Shown: positions 1-9,727 of the stretch, one piece after another | Position numbering within the stretch: the stretch's first letter is position 1 | Layout: each line of letters opens with the position of its first letter | NCBI RefSeq assembly: GCF_035325925.1 | Contig: NZ_DAOKZA010000013.1 | Coordinates: 31,454-95,453, forward strand | Reading direction: 5' to 3' | DNA length: 64,000 bases | DNA from: Calidifontimicrobium sp035325925 | GTDB taxonomy: Bacteria; Pseudomonadota; Gammaproteobacteria; Burkholderiales; Burkholderiaceae_C | The notes under the pieces: model-generated | What the model was told of the DNA's origin: nothing | Databases searched by the model: none | What the model saw: the letters and a program-made list of their open reading frames with translations, nothing else | Translations under genes and position numbers: made by a program

Positions 1-1228
1 CGTCCAGCGGCGCGAAGAAGCCGTAGGCGTCGTTGCGGTCCAGGTGCTCGCGCGCCTTCAGCCCCAGCGCCGCGGCGCGCGCCAGCGTGTCGGGGCCGAC
101 GAGCGCGCCGGCGTTGTCCTCGACGCCGTCGATGCCGTCGGTGTCGGCGGCCAGCACGTGCACGCCGGCCTCGCCCTGCAGCGCGATCGCGCAGCCGAGC
201 AGGAACTCGCTGGCGCGCCCGCCGCGACCGGGCGTCCCGCGCACCGTCACCGTGGTCTCGCCGCCGCTGAGGATCACGCACGGCTTGGCGAACGGCTGGC
301 CGCGGCGCGCCACCGCGCGCGCCAGCGCCGCGTGCACCTTGCCCACCTCCCGGCTCTCGCCCTCGATCTCGTCGCTGAGCACGTGCGCGGCGATGCCGTG
401 CTCGCGCGCCAGCGCCGCGGCGGCTTCCAGGCTCTGCTGCGGCGTGGCGATCAGGTGCACCGCGTGGCCGGCGAAGCACGCATCGCCCGGCTTGGGCGTC
501 TCGAAGGCGCCGCTGTCCAGCCCCTGCCGCGCCGCGGCCGGCAGCCCGATGCCGTAACGCGCCAGGATCGCCAGCGCGTCGGCGCAGGTCGTCGCATCGG
601 GCACCGTGGGCCCGCTGGCGATGACCGCCGGGTCGTCGCCGGGCACGTCGCTGATGGCCAGCGTGACCACGCGCGCCGGCGCGCACATCGCGGCCAGCCG
701 CCCGCCCTTGATCGCCGAGAGGTGCTTGCGCACGCAGTTCATCTCGTCGATCGCCGCACCCGAGTGCAGCAGCGCGCGGTTGACGGCCTGCTTGTCCTCC
801 AGCGTCAGGCCCGGAGCGGGCAGGCTCAGCAGCGCCGAGCCACCGCCCGAGATCAGGCACAGCACGAGGTCGTCGGCGGTCAGGCCGCGCGCGCGCGCGG
901 CGATGCGCTGCGCCGCGCGCCGCCCGGCCTCGTCGGGCACCGGGTGCGCGGCCTCGACGACCTCGATGCGTCCCGGCCCGGCCCGGTACGCCGGCGGCAC
1001 GTGGCCGTAGCGCGTGACCACCAGCCCCGACAGCGGCGCGTCGCCGGGCCACAGCGCGTCGACGGCGGCGGCCATCGCGCCGCCGGCCTTGCCGGCGCCG
1101 AGCACCAGCGTGCGCCCCTTCGGCGGCCGCGGCAGGTGCGCGGCCGTCACGAACCGGGGCAGCGCGCGGCGCACCGCCGCGTCGTACAGCGCGCGCAGGA
1201 AACCCCGCGGGTCGGCGCGCGGGTCCAT
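1..1228 (-). CDS. ttuD: Glycerate 2-kinase (TtuD/GckA, MOFRL family), 3' end outside window
   Basis: Phosphorylates D-glycerate to phosphoglycerate, the last step of glyoxylate assimilation by this operon. The translated start reads MDPRADPRGFLRALYDAAV, followed by VLGAGKAGGAMAAAVDAL near residues 40-57, typical of the DUF4147/MOFRL glycerate kinase N-domain. The blocks LCLISGGGSALLS and LSGGETTVT, with the MOFRL-type segment ADTDGIDG, are also visible. About 409 codons lie in the window and the C-terminus runs off the left edge. The ATG at 1228 sits 5 nt after the reductase stop, so it is co-transcribed and probably translationally linked. The family is clear. 2-kinase rather than 3-kinase activity comes from family knowledge, not from the sequence. 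Confidence 0.9.
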   Translation of the reverse strand, partial: MDPRADPRGFLRALYDAAVRRALPRFVTAAHLPRPPKGRTLVLGAGKAGGAMAAAVDALWPGDAPLSGLVVTRYGHVPPAYRAGPGRIEVVEAAHPVPDEAGRRAAQRIAARARGLTADDLVLCLISGGGSALLSLPAPGLTLEDKQAVNRALLHSGAAIDEMNCVRKHLSAIKGGRLAAMCAPARVVTLAISDVPGDDPAVIASGPTVPDATTCADALAILARYGIGLPAAARQGLDSGAFETPKPGDACFAGHAVHLIATPQQSLEAAAALAREHGIAAHVLSDEIEGESREVGKVHAALARAVARRGQPFAKPCVILSGGETTVTVRGTPGRGGRASEFLLGCAIALQGEAGVHVLAADTDGIDGVEDNAGALVGPDTLARAAALGLKAREHLDRNDAYGFFAPLD

Positions 1229-1233
1229 CGGGC

Positions 1234-2133
1234 TCAGCCCTGCGCCACGTCGTGATTGGCGAGGATCTCGAGCGCGCGCACCAACGCCGAATGGTCGAGC
1301 CCGTCCATGCCGTGCGCCGCGCAGGCCTGCATCAGCTGCGCCGCGTTGGCCGTGTTCGGCAGCGCCACGCCCAGCGCCTTGGCGCCCTGCAGTGCCAGGT
1401 TCAGGTCCTTCTGGTGCAACCCGATGCGAAACCCCGGCGCGAACGTGCGCTTGATCATGCGCTCGCCGTGCACCTCCAGGATGCGGCTGCTGGCGAACCC
1501 GCCCATCAGCGCGGTGCGCACCTTGGCCGGGTCGGCACCGGCCTTGCTCGCGAACACCAGCGCCTCGGCCACCGCAGCGATGTTCAGCGCCACGATGATC
1601 TGGTTGGCCACCTTGGTGGTCTGCCCGTCGCCGTTGCCGCCCACCAGCGTGATGTTCCTGCCCATGCGCTCGAACAGCGGGCGCACGCGCTCGAACGCAC
1701 CCGGCGGCCCACCGACCATGATCGTCAGGCTCGCCGCCTTGGCGCCGACCTCGCCGCCGCTGACCGGCGCGTCCAGGTAGTCGCAGCCCAGCGCGTTGAT
1801 CCTCTGCGCGAAGGCCTTGGTCGCGATCGGGCTGATCGAGCTCATGTCGACCACCACCTTGCCCGCCGTCAGCCCTTCGGCCACGCCGGCCTCGCCGAAC
1901 AGCACCGCCTCGACGTCGGGCGTGTCGGGCACCATCGTGAAGACGATGTCGGCTCGGCTCGCCACCTCCCCGGCGCTGGCGCAGCGCGTCGCGCCTGCCT
2001 CGGCGATCTCGGCGGGCACCTTGCTGCGGGTGTGCACGAACATCCGGTGGCCTGCGGCGATCAGGTGGCCGCACATCGGCGCGCCCATGATGCCCAGGCC
2101 GATGAAGCCGAGGTTCAGCGGGGTTGTGGTCAT
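1234..2133 (-). CDS. glxR: 2-hydroxy-3-oxopropionate (tartronate semialdehyde) reductase
   Basis: Reduces tartronate semialdehyde to D-glycerate with NAD(P)H. At 299 aa it matches the GarR/GlxR size. The Rossmann motif GFIGLGIMG is at residues 9-17, the substrate-binding block DAPVSGG at 121-127, and the catalytic lysine is K174 in GQTTKVANQ, all hallmarks of the beta-hydroxyacid dehydrogenase family. It lies third in the gcl-hyi-glxR-kinase operon, 24 nt after hyi. Context points to tartronate semialdehyde rather than 3-hydroxyisobutyrate as substrate. The symbol garR would be equally valid. Confidence 0.93.
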   Translation of the reverse strand: MTTTPLNLGFIGLGIMGAPMCGHLIAAGHRMFVHTRSKVPAEIAEAGATRCASAGEVASRADIVFTMVPDTPDVEAVLFGEAGVAEGLTAGKVVVDMSSISPIATKAFAQRINALGCDYLDAPVSGGEVGAKAASLTIMVGGPPGAFERVRPLFERMGRNITLVGGNGDGQTTKVANQIIVALNIAAVAEALVFASKAGADPAKVRTALMGGFASSRILEVHGERMIKRTFAPGFRIGLHQKDLNLALQGAKALGVALPNTANAAQLMQACAAHGMDGLDHSALVRALEILANHDVAQG

Positions 2134-2157
2134 GTCGTCTCCTGCGTGTCGGGGAAT

Positions 2158-2937
2158 TCAGCGCGCGAAGGCCTGGCGCCAGCCCAGCCCGGCTTCGGTC
2201 GTCGTCGCCGGCCTGTACTCGCAGCCGACGTGGCCGCGGTAGCCGATGCGGTCGAGGTGCGCGAACAGGAAGGCCCAGTTCAGCTCGCCGGTGCCGGGCT
2301 CGTGGCGGCCCGGATTGTCGGCCAGCTGGATGTGCGCGATGCGCGCCAGGTGCTTCTCGATCGTCGCGGCGATCTCGCCCTCGGTGCGCTGCGCGTGGTA
2401 GATGTCGTACTGCACGAAGGCGTTGGCGGCGCCGACGTCGTCGAGCACCGCCAGCGCCTGCGCGGTGCGGTTCAGCCAGAAGCCGGGGATGTCGTGGGTG
2501 TTGATCGGCTCGATCAGCAGCTTCAGCCCGGCGCGGCCCAGCTCGGCTGCGGCGAACCTCAGGTTGTCGACGAAGGTCGCGCGCAGCACCGCGTCGTCGA
2601 CGCCCGCGGGCGCCTTGCCGGCCAGGCAGTTGAGCTGCGGCGCACCCAGCGCGGTGGCGTACTCGACGGCCCGGGCCACGCCGGCGCGGAACTCGTCGAC
2701 GCGGTCGGGGTGGCAGGCGATGCCGCGGTCGCCGGCGTCCCAGTCGCCCGCGCCCAGGTTGTGCAGCACCAGCTTCAGCCCGTGGGCGTCCAGCCGCGCC
2801 CGGATCTCGGCGGGGTCGAACGCATACGGGAACAGGAACTCGACGGCATCGAAGCCGGCGCGCGCGGCGCACTCGAAACGCTCGAGGAACGGCACCTCGT
2901 TGAACAGCATCGTCAGGTTGGCGGCGAAACGCGGCAT
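2158..2937 (-). CDS. hyi: Hydroxypyruvate isomerase
   Basis: Interconverts hydroxypyruvate and tartronate semialdehyde. The protein has 259 aa with an AP-endonuclease-2-like TIM barrel. Candidate metal and catalytic residues are E143 (LLIEPINTHD), D178 and H181 (QYDIYHAQ), Q204 and E240 (GCEYRP). The N-terminus MPRFAANLTMLFNEVPFLER is characteristic of Hyi. It follows gcl by 19 nt with an AGGAGG-like site (AAGGAGGC) before its ATG. Placement between gcl and the reductase is the usual order in proteobacterial glyoxylate carboligase operons. Confidence 0.95.
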   Translation of the reverse strand: MPRFAANLTMLFNEVPFLERFECAARAGFDAVEFLFPYAFDPAEIRARLDAHGLKLVLHNLGAGDWDAGDRGIACHPDRVDEFRAGVARAVEYATALGAPQLNCLAGKAPAGVDDAVLRATFVDNLRFAAAELGRAGLKLLIEPINTHDIPGFWLNRTAQALAVLDDVGAANAFVQYDIYHAQRTEGEIAATIEKHLARIAHIQLADNPGRHEPGTGELNWAFLFAHLDRIGYRGHVGCEYRPATTTEAGLGWRQAFAR

Positions 2938-2956
2938 GGTCGGGCCTCCTTCGGGT

Positions 2957-4747
<1,791 letters not shown>

Positions 4748-4826
4748 GAATCGTCTCCAGCAGGTCGATGCCGCGATGGTGGCCGCGCCAGTCGCGCGAG
4801 GGAACCGAAGCGCGCGCAGATGAGCT

Positions 4827-4841
4827 ATTCCATGGCGGAAT
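4827..4841. promoter_or_regulatory. Candidate LysR-type operator between gcl and lysR
   Basis: The perfect dyad ATTCC-N5-GGAAT contains a T-N11-A core, the generic LysR-family binding pattern. It lies 80-94 bp upstream of the gcl ATG. It also overlaps the expected -35 (4826-4831) of a lysR promoter whose -10 (TATGAT, 4849-4854) is 17 bp further on. That position would allow autorepression of lysR and activation of gcl. No binding data are available. Confidence 0.5.
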
Positions 4842-4860
4842 GGCTGGCTATGATGCGCCG

Positions 4861-5772
4861 ATGGATCGGGTTGCCGGCATCCGCCTGTTCATCCGCGTCG
4901 TCGAGACCGGCAGCTTCAGCCGTGCCGCCGCCGACCTGGGCATCACGCAGCCGACCGCGACCAAACACGTCGCCGCGCTCGAGGCCAAGCTCGGCGCGCG
5001 GCTGTTCCACCGCAGCACGCGCGGCGTCACGCCCACCGAGGTGGGCCACGCGTATTACGACAAGTGCAAGCTGATCGCGCACGAGCTCGACGAGGCCGAC
5101 AGCCTGGCCGCGCTGATGAGCTCTCGCGTGCAGGGGGTGCTGCGCATCAGCACCTCGGTGGCCTTCGGGCGGCGCGTGATGACGCCGCTGGTGTTGCGCT
5201 TCATGCAGGAGCATCCCGGGCTGCAGGTCGACCTGAGTTTCGACGACCGCTACGTCAACCTCGTCGAGCAGGGCATCGACCTGGCGATCCGCATGGGGCG
5301 GCTCGCCGACTCGCAGCTCGGCGCGCGCTACCTCGGCGTCAACCCCTGGGTGCTGGTCGCCTCGCCCGACTACCTCGCGCGCCGCGGCCGGCCGGCGCAC
5401 CCGCAGGACCTCGCGCAGCACGACGCGCTGATCTACAGCAGCGTGCAGGGCGACGAACGCTGGCACTTCAGCGGCGCCGACGGACGTGCGCTGCAGGTGC
5501 CGGTCAAGGGGCCGCTGCGCAGCAATAACCTGTCGGCGCTGCTCGCCGCGGCGCGCGCCGGCTTCGGGCTCGCGGTGCTGCCCTGGTACGTCGCGCACGA
5601 CTCGGTGCGCGACGGCGCGGTGCAGCCGCTGCTGGCCGACTGGTCGCTGCCGGCGCAGGAGATCCACGCCGTCTACACGTCGCCCAAGCTCGTGCCGACC
5701 AAGGTGCGCGGCTTCGTCGACTGGCTGCAGCCCAGGTTCCCCGAGCGCTGGTGGGCACGCGACGCCGGCTGA
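4861..5772 (+). CDS. LysR-family regulator of the glyoxylate operon (putative)
   Basis: 303 aa from ATG 4861. The N-terminal winged HTH covers about residues 5-62 (IRLFIRVVETGSFSRAAADL, then QPTATKHVAALEAKLG). A LysR substrate-binding domain fills the rest (VDLSFDDRYVNLVEQGIDLA). An in-frame upstream ATG at 4768 was passed over because homology begins at MDRVAGIRLF and a TATGAT hexamer ends 6 nt before 4861. The gene is divergent from gcl and probably senses a glyoxylate-pathway metabolite (inference). A CCGGC-TGA-GCCGG mini-palindrome spans its stop codon. Confidence 0.92.
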   Translation: MDRVAGIRLFIRVVETGSFSRAAADLGITQPTATKHVAALEAKLGARLFHRSTRGVTPTEVGHAYYDKCKLIAHELDEADSLAALMSSRVQGVLRISTSVAFGRRVMTPLVLRFMQEHPGLQVDLSFDDRYVNLVEQGIDLAIRMGRLADSQLGARYLGVNPWVLVASPDYLARRGRPAHPQDLAQHDALIYSSVQGDERWHFSGADGRALQVPVKGPLRSNNLSALLAAARAGFGLAVLPWYVAHDSVRDGAVQPLLADWSLPAQEIHAVYTSPKLVPTKVRGFVDWLQPRFPERWWARDAG

Positions 5773-6345
5773 GCCGGGGTGCGGTCGCTGGGGTCCGGCG
5801 TTCGGTCTGACAGAAGGGCCGTGCGGGCCAATAGTGCGCCTCTTGGCGAACGTGACCGTGCCCTTGCGGCCCGATGCAGACCTTCGCCGAGTTCCGCTGC
5901 CTGCGGTGGCCCGCGTACGACGGTTCAGCGAGCCAAGGCCAGCGGGCACCCTCCCACGCCATGTCCCCCGGGTCGGGCTGCGCCCGCCCCTCCTCCTTCA
6001 CTTCCGTGGGAGGGTGCCCGCCGTCCTCGGCCTGCCGGCGCTGCGGTCTTCGACGGTCGGACACCCTTGCGGTGGCCCGCCGAGGACGGCGGGGGCCCCT
6101 GCCCGGGAGGCCAGGAGGGGCCCCCGGGCGAAGGACCGGGGGGGGGGGGAGGCGGGGGGAGGGGGCCCCCCCGCCTCCGCCNNNNNNNNNNCGGTCGAAG
6201 ACCGGTGGCGGGGGACATGGAGGGCAAGGGCACCCGCCGGCCTCGGCCTGCGCGACCGTGGCACGCCCATGCAAAGCCGACGTTCAAGGTCAGCAACGGA
6301 CCGCTACCCCGACCACGCGCCGATGCGACGGACGACGCCGGCTGC
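5773..6345. repeat. Repeat-rich spacer with inverted copies of an approx. 50-bp element
   Basis: No gene is supported in this 573-bp stretch. Reading 5926-5972 in reverse complement gives GGGGGACATGG, GGGAGGGTGCCCG, then GGCCTTGGCTCG. The same order recurs directly at about 6206-6257 (GGGGGACATGGAGGGCA, CACCCGCCGGCCTCGG), so the two are inverted. A partial direct copy starts at about 6008 (GGGAGGGTGCCCGCCGTC). A related copy lies at 16341-16392. CGGTC-GAA-GACCG at 6192-6204 is a small palindrome. G-homopolymers at 6137-6165 border the N run and look like poor sequence. Confidence 0.6.
6182..6191. other. Assembly gap (10 N)
   Basis: Ten undetermined bases, flanked on the left by G- and C-homopolymers. 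Ten Ns often stand for a gap of unknown size, so true spacing between the lysR and araC-type genes is uncertain. Confidence 0.95.
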
Positions 6346-7302
6346 TCACGCGCCGCCGTGCACGCGGCGGTAGTCGCTCGGCGCCATGCCGGTGGCGGCG
6401 CGGAAGACGCGGCTGAAGTGGGCCAGGCTCGTGAAACCACGGTCGAGCGCGATGTCGGTGATCGAGCGTTGGGCCAGCCGCGGATCGGCCAGGTCGGCGC
6501 GGCAGGCATCGAGCCGCTGCGCGAGCACATGGCCGGCCACGCCGTCGGGCTCGTCGGCAAAGGCGTTGTAGAGCTGCCGTCGCGACACGTTCAGCGCGCT
6601 GGCGATCGCGTCGACCGACAGCTGCGGGTCGCCGAGCCGCTGTGAGACGTGGTGCTTGATGCGCTCGCGCAGCGTCAGGCGCTGCGTCGCGGCAGTGCCG
6701 CGGTCGGCGAGGTCCAGCAGGGCCAGGTGCACGCAGTGCGTGATCAGTTCGCCGACGCCACGCGCGGCCTGCGGGCCGACACCAGGCAGTTGGCGGTACG
6801 CGTTGCGCATCGTCTGCAGCGCCAGCCGCGACGCGGCGGCGTCGCCGAGCGGGCGCGCGCACAGCTCGGCCAGCGGCAACCCGCGCTCGACGAGCCGCGC
6901 CTTCGGCACCATCACGATCAGGTGCTCGACGCGCACCGGGTTGTCGACGGCGTAGGTCTCGGTGGTGTCGTACAGGCTCCACTGGCCGGGCCCGACCCAC
7001 GCACGGCGCCCCTGCTGCTCGACCCCGGCGCGCCCCTGCAGCGGGGCGACGATCTTGACGTAGCCGGCATCGGCGCGCCGCACCAGCGTGCGCGAACGCA
7101 GGACGCGGTGGCGGTTGGCGGCCAGGCGCGTGAGCACGACCTCGCCGGCCTGGGTGGTCGTCAGGCGGCCATCGAACTGCGTGTCGCCGTACAGGTCCGA
7201 CTCGAGGCCGCCGAACAGGCGGTGGATCCAGTCGGCCCAGAACGCGACGCGCTCGCGCGGCGACACCTGGTCGGTCGTCATCAGCGCGGAAGCGGTGGTC
7301 AT
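6346..7302 (-). CDS. AraC-family regulator (AraC_binding_2 / FeaR-XylS-like)
   Basis: 318 aa from ATG 7302. The N-terminal half (FWADWIHRLFGGLESDLYGD onward) resembles the PF14525 ligand-binding domain found in FeaR and XylS/BenR-like activators. The C-terminus holds two HTH motifs (LSVDAIASALNVSRRQLYNA and ITDIALDRGFTSLAHFSRVF). A longer start at 7380 was rejected: it adds an Arg/Pro-rich leader without family similarity. A GATAAT -10-like hexamer on the minus strand (7339-7334) gives a short leader. It is divergent from the ABC importer operon and likely its activator (see 7407-7444). Confidence 0.92.
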   Translation of the reverse strand: MTTASALMTTDQVSPRERVAFWADWIHRLFGGLESDLYGDTQFDGRLTTTQAGEVVLTRLAANRHRVLRSRTLVRRADAGYVKIVAPLQGRAGVEQQGRRAWVGPGQWSLYDTTETYAVDNPVRVEHLIVMVPKARLVERGLPLAELCARPLGDAAASRLALQTMRNAYRQLPGVGPQAARGVGELITHCVHLALLDLADRGTAATQRLTLRERIKHHVSQRLGDPQLSVDAIASALNVSRRQLYNAFADEPDGVAGHVLAQRLDACRADLADPRLAQRSITDIALDRGFTSLAHFSRVFRAATGMAPSDYRRVHGGA

Positions 7303-7333
7303 CGCGACACCCACGGGTCGTGGCGGATGCGGG

Positions 7334-7339
7334 ATTATC
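7334..7339 (-). promoter_or_regulatory. -10 hexamer for the AraC-type regulator
   Basis: GATAAT on the minus strand matches 5 of 6 of the sigma70 -10 consensus and lies about 32 nt before the ATG at 7302. No convincing -35 is seen. Confidence 0.35.
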
Positions 7340-7406
7340 GGGGGCCGCGTTCGCCCCCGCCGGCCCGCCCGGCGCCGCACGACCTAGGGAAAGTCCGAGG
7401 CAGCCG

Positions 7407-7444
7407 TGCACGAATCGTCAAGTCCCATTGCACGCCCGGGCAAG
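7407..7444 (+). promoter_or_regulatory. Direct-repeat AraC-type operator upstream of the ABC operon
   Basis: Two half-sites TGCACG-N6-CAAG lie at 7407-7422 and 7429-7444, spaced 22 bp start to start (two helical turns) in the same orientation, as AraC/XylS activators require. The downstream half-site overlaps the expected -35 region (7442-7447) for a TAGCAT -10 at 7465-7470. That placement fits a class II activator site. Confidence 0.55.
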
Positions 7445-7520
7445 CGCGGTCGCGACCGGCCGCCTAGCATTGCGCAGCTGCCGGGTGACCGCAGCCCGCC
7501 GACGACGCAGGAGACATGCC

Positions 7521-8747
7521 ATGAGCCACGACACCCGTTCCCCCGACCGTTCGCCCGGCATCAGCCGCCGCCGCGCCACGCAGGCGCTCGCCGCCGGCGC
7601 CGCCGTCCTGTCCGCCCCGATGCTGTCGCTCGCGCAGGCGCAGCCGGTGCGCGTGGGCTACGCGATGGCGCGCACCGGCCCCTGGACCGGCGGCGCGCAG
7701 GTCAGCCAGGAGCCGAACTACATCCTGTGGGCCGAGCAGCAGAATGCCGCCGGCGGCCTGAACGTGGCTGGCGCGAAGCGCCGCATCGAGCTGATCAGCA
7801 GCGACGACCGCAGCGACATCGAGACCTGCGTGCGCACCTACGAGAAGCTGATGGGCAGCGACAAGGTCGACCTCGTGCTGCCGCCCTGGGGCAGCAACGC
7901 CAACTTCGCCGTCGCCCCGCTGGCCAACCGCATGGGCTACCCCTTCCTGGCGCCGACCGCGCTGAGCCGGCGGCTGGTGGAGATGAAGCTGCCGTACTTC
8001 TTCCTGATGCTGCAGCAGCCGGCGCCGATGACCAATGCGCTGGTCGACATGCTCAAGGGCCAGGGCGTCAAGTCGATGGCCGTGATCTACGTCGACGACC
8101 TGTTCGGGCTGGAGAACTATGCCGCGCTGAAGGTGGCGCTGCAGGGCTCGGGCATCAACCTGGTCGAGGACAAGAGCTACCCCGGCGGCGTCAAGGACCT
8201 GTCGCCGGTGCTGCGCTCGATCAAGGACAAGAACCCCGACGCCTTCGTCGGCTTCACCTACCCGCCGGACACCATCCTGGCCAGCCGCCAGGCCAAGGAG
8301 ATCGGCTTCAACCCGAAGTACTTCTACGCCTCGGTGGGCACCGCGTTCCAGCTCTACCGCAACGTGATGAAGGAAGGTGCCGAAGGCGTGCTGGGCATGG
8401 GCTCGTGGAACAGCAAGACGAGCCCGGCTGCCAAGGCCTATTTCGACGCGCACACCAAGCGTTTCGAGGGCAAGGAGCCCGACCGCTGGGCCAGCGGCGC
8501 CTGCTGGGCCGCGCTGGAGATCCTGACCGCCGCTGTCGGCCGCCACGGCCTGGACCGCAAGGCGATCCGCGACTACGTGGCCGGCAACGAGCACAACACC
8601 ATCCTGGGCAAGATCAGGTTCAACGGCAGCGAGAACGTCGGCACGCCGGGCAGCGTCAGCCAGTGGCAGAAGGGCGAGTTCGAGGTCGTGTGGCCGAAGG
8701 CGGTGGCCACCGCGCCGCTGGTCGCGCCCAAGCCGGCGTGGGCGTGA
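7521..8747 (+). CDS. ABC transporter substrate-binding protein (Peripl_BP_6, branched-chain-type)
   Basis: Periplasmic ligand receptor, 408 aa. A Tat-like leader (SRRRAT at 15-20, then a hydrophobic stretch to LAQA at about 40) indicates folded export with cleavage after residue 40. Mature segments VRVGYAMARTGPWTGGAQVS and NAAGGLNVAGAKRRIELISS are typical of Leu/Ile/Val- and aromatic-acid-binding proteins. GCAGGAG lies 7 nt before ATG 7521. It is first gene of the importer operon, and the two strong hairpins downstream could give it higher expression than the permeases. The substrate is unknown; an aromatic acid or aldehyde precursor is suggested by the ALDH at the end of the operon. Confidence 0.92.
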   Translation: MSHDTRSPDRSPGISRRRATQALAAGAAVLSAPMLSLAQAQPVRVGYAMARTGPWTGGAQVSQEPNYILWAEQQNAAGGLNVAGAKRRIELISSDDRSDIETCVRTYEKLMGSDKVDLVLPPWGSNANFAVAPLANRMGYPFLAPTALSRRLVEMKLPYFFLMLQQPAPMTNALVDMLKGQGVKSMAVIYVDDLFGLENYAALKVALQGSGINLVEDKSYPGGVKDLSPVLRSIKDKNPDAFVGFTYPPDTILASRQAKEIGFNPKYFYASVGTAFQLYRNVMKEGAEGVLGMGSWNSKTSPAAKAYFDAHTKRFEGKEPDRWASGACWAALEILTAAVGRHGLDRKAIRDYVAGNEHNTILGKIRFNGSENVGTPGSVSQWQKGEFEVVWPKAVATAPLVAPKPAWA

Positions 8748-8753
8748 TCGGGA

Positions 8754-8783
8754 CAGGAGACCGTCCCTGCGGACGGTCTCCTG
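8754..8783 (+). terminator. Perfect 13-bp hairpin after the binding-protein gene
   Basis: The stem CAGGAGACCGTCC pairs with GGACGGTCTCCTG around a CTGC loop, starting 6 nt after the stop. There is no U-tract, so it may be a 3'-stabilising or attenuating structure rather than a full terminator. Confidence 0.6.
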
Positions 8784-8793
8784 CCTGATCACG

Positions 8794-8820
8794 GGCCGGA
8801 CGCGCCTCGCGCGTCCGGCC
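8794..8820 (+). terminator. Second hairpin between binding-protein and permease genes
   Basis: The 12-bp stem GGCCGGACGCGC pairs with GCGCGTCCGGCC around a CTC loop, 10 bp after the first hairpin and 25 bp before the permease ATG. Confidence 0.5.
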
Positions 8821-8845
8821 AGGGTCTTCCGTTGTCCGCCTCCTC

Positions 8846-9727
8846 ATGTCCTTCGGCGCCTGGCTCGAACTGATCGCTTCCGGGGTCATCACCGGCAGCA
8901 TCTATGCGCTGGTCGCGCTCGGGCTCAACCTGCAGTACGGGCTGATGCGCATCCTGAACATCGCCCATGGCGAGTTCCTGATGCTCGGCGCCTTCGTGAC
9001 CTGGGTCGCGACGACGTCGCTGGGCTGGTCGCCGCTGGCGATGATCCCGCTGTCGTTCGCGCTGACGATGGCGCTGGGCCTGGTGATCCACCGCCTGTGG
9101 TTCAAGCGCCTGACCGACACCTCGCCCAACGTCGATGTGTTCGAGGCGCGCGCGCTGATGGTCAGCTTCGGCCTGATGTTCCTGGTGCAGAACTTCGCGT
9201 CCTGGGTGTGGGGCGGCGAGCTGCGCGGCTACGACTACCTGACCGGCCCGGTCGCCATCGGCGGCGCGCAGTTCGCGGCCAACAAGCTGCTGGTGCTGGC
9301 GCTGTCGCTGGTCTTCGCGGCGGCGCTGATCGTGCTGTTGCGCACCACGCTGTACGGCAAGGGCGTGCGCGCGCTGATGCAGTCGCCCACCGGGGCGCAA
9401 CTGGTGGGCATCGACACGAAGACGCTGCACCCGCTGATGTTCGGCATCGGCCTGGGGCTGTCGGGCGTCGCCGGCTGCCTGCTGTCGATGACCTACACCA
9501 TCGCGCCGGCGATGGGTGAGCCGTACACGGTGACGGCGCTGATCGTCATCACGCTGGGCGGCTTCGGCAGCATGGGCGGCGCGCTGGCCGGTGGCCTGCT
9601 GCTGGGCGTGGTGGAGGCGATCGGCATGCACTACACGAGCCCGTCGCTGAAGTCGCTGCTGTCGTACAGCGTCTTCATCGCCGTGCTGCTGCTGCGGCCC
9701 AACGGCTTGTTCCACCGCAAGAGATGA
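8846..9727 (+). CDS. ABC transporter permease (LivH type)
   Basis: Inner-membrane channel subunit of the importer, 293 aa with about eight hydrophobic segments. The N-terminus GSIYALVALGLNLQYGLMRI and the following NIAHGEFLMLGAF are the classic LivH signature. The conserved LGGFGSMGGALAGG loop (about residues 233-246) contacts the ATPase. Its stop overlaps the next start (ATGA at 9724). No Shine-Dalgarno is apparent before ATG 8846; it follows two hairpins. Confidence 0.95.
   Translation: MSFGAWLELIASGVITGSIYALVALGLNLQYGLMRILNIAHGEFLMLGAFVTWVATTSLGWSPLAMIPLSFALTMALGLVIHRLWFKRLTDTSPNVDVFEARALMVSFGLMFLVQNFASWVWGGELRGYDYLTGPVAIGGAQFAANKLLVLALSLVFAAALIVLLRTTLYGKGVRALMQSPTGAQLVGIDTKTLHPLMFGIGLGLSGVAGCLLSMTYTIAPAMGEPYTVTALIVITLGGFGSMGGALAGGLLLGVVEAIGMHYTSPSLKSLLSYSVFIAVLLLRPNGLFHRKR

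Noticed and set aside
5773..6345. Short open frames across the N run
   Set aside because: They read through undetermined bases and homopolymers, have no start context and no recognisable protein.
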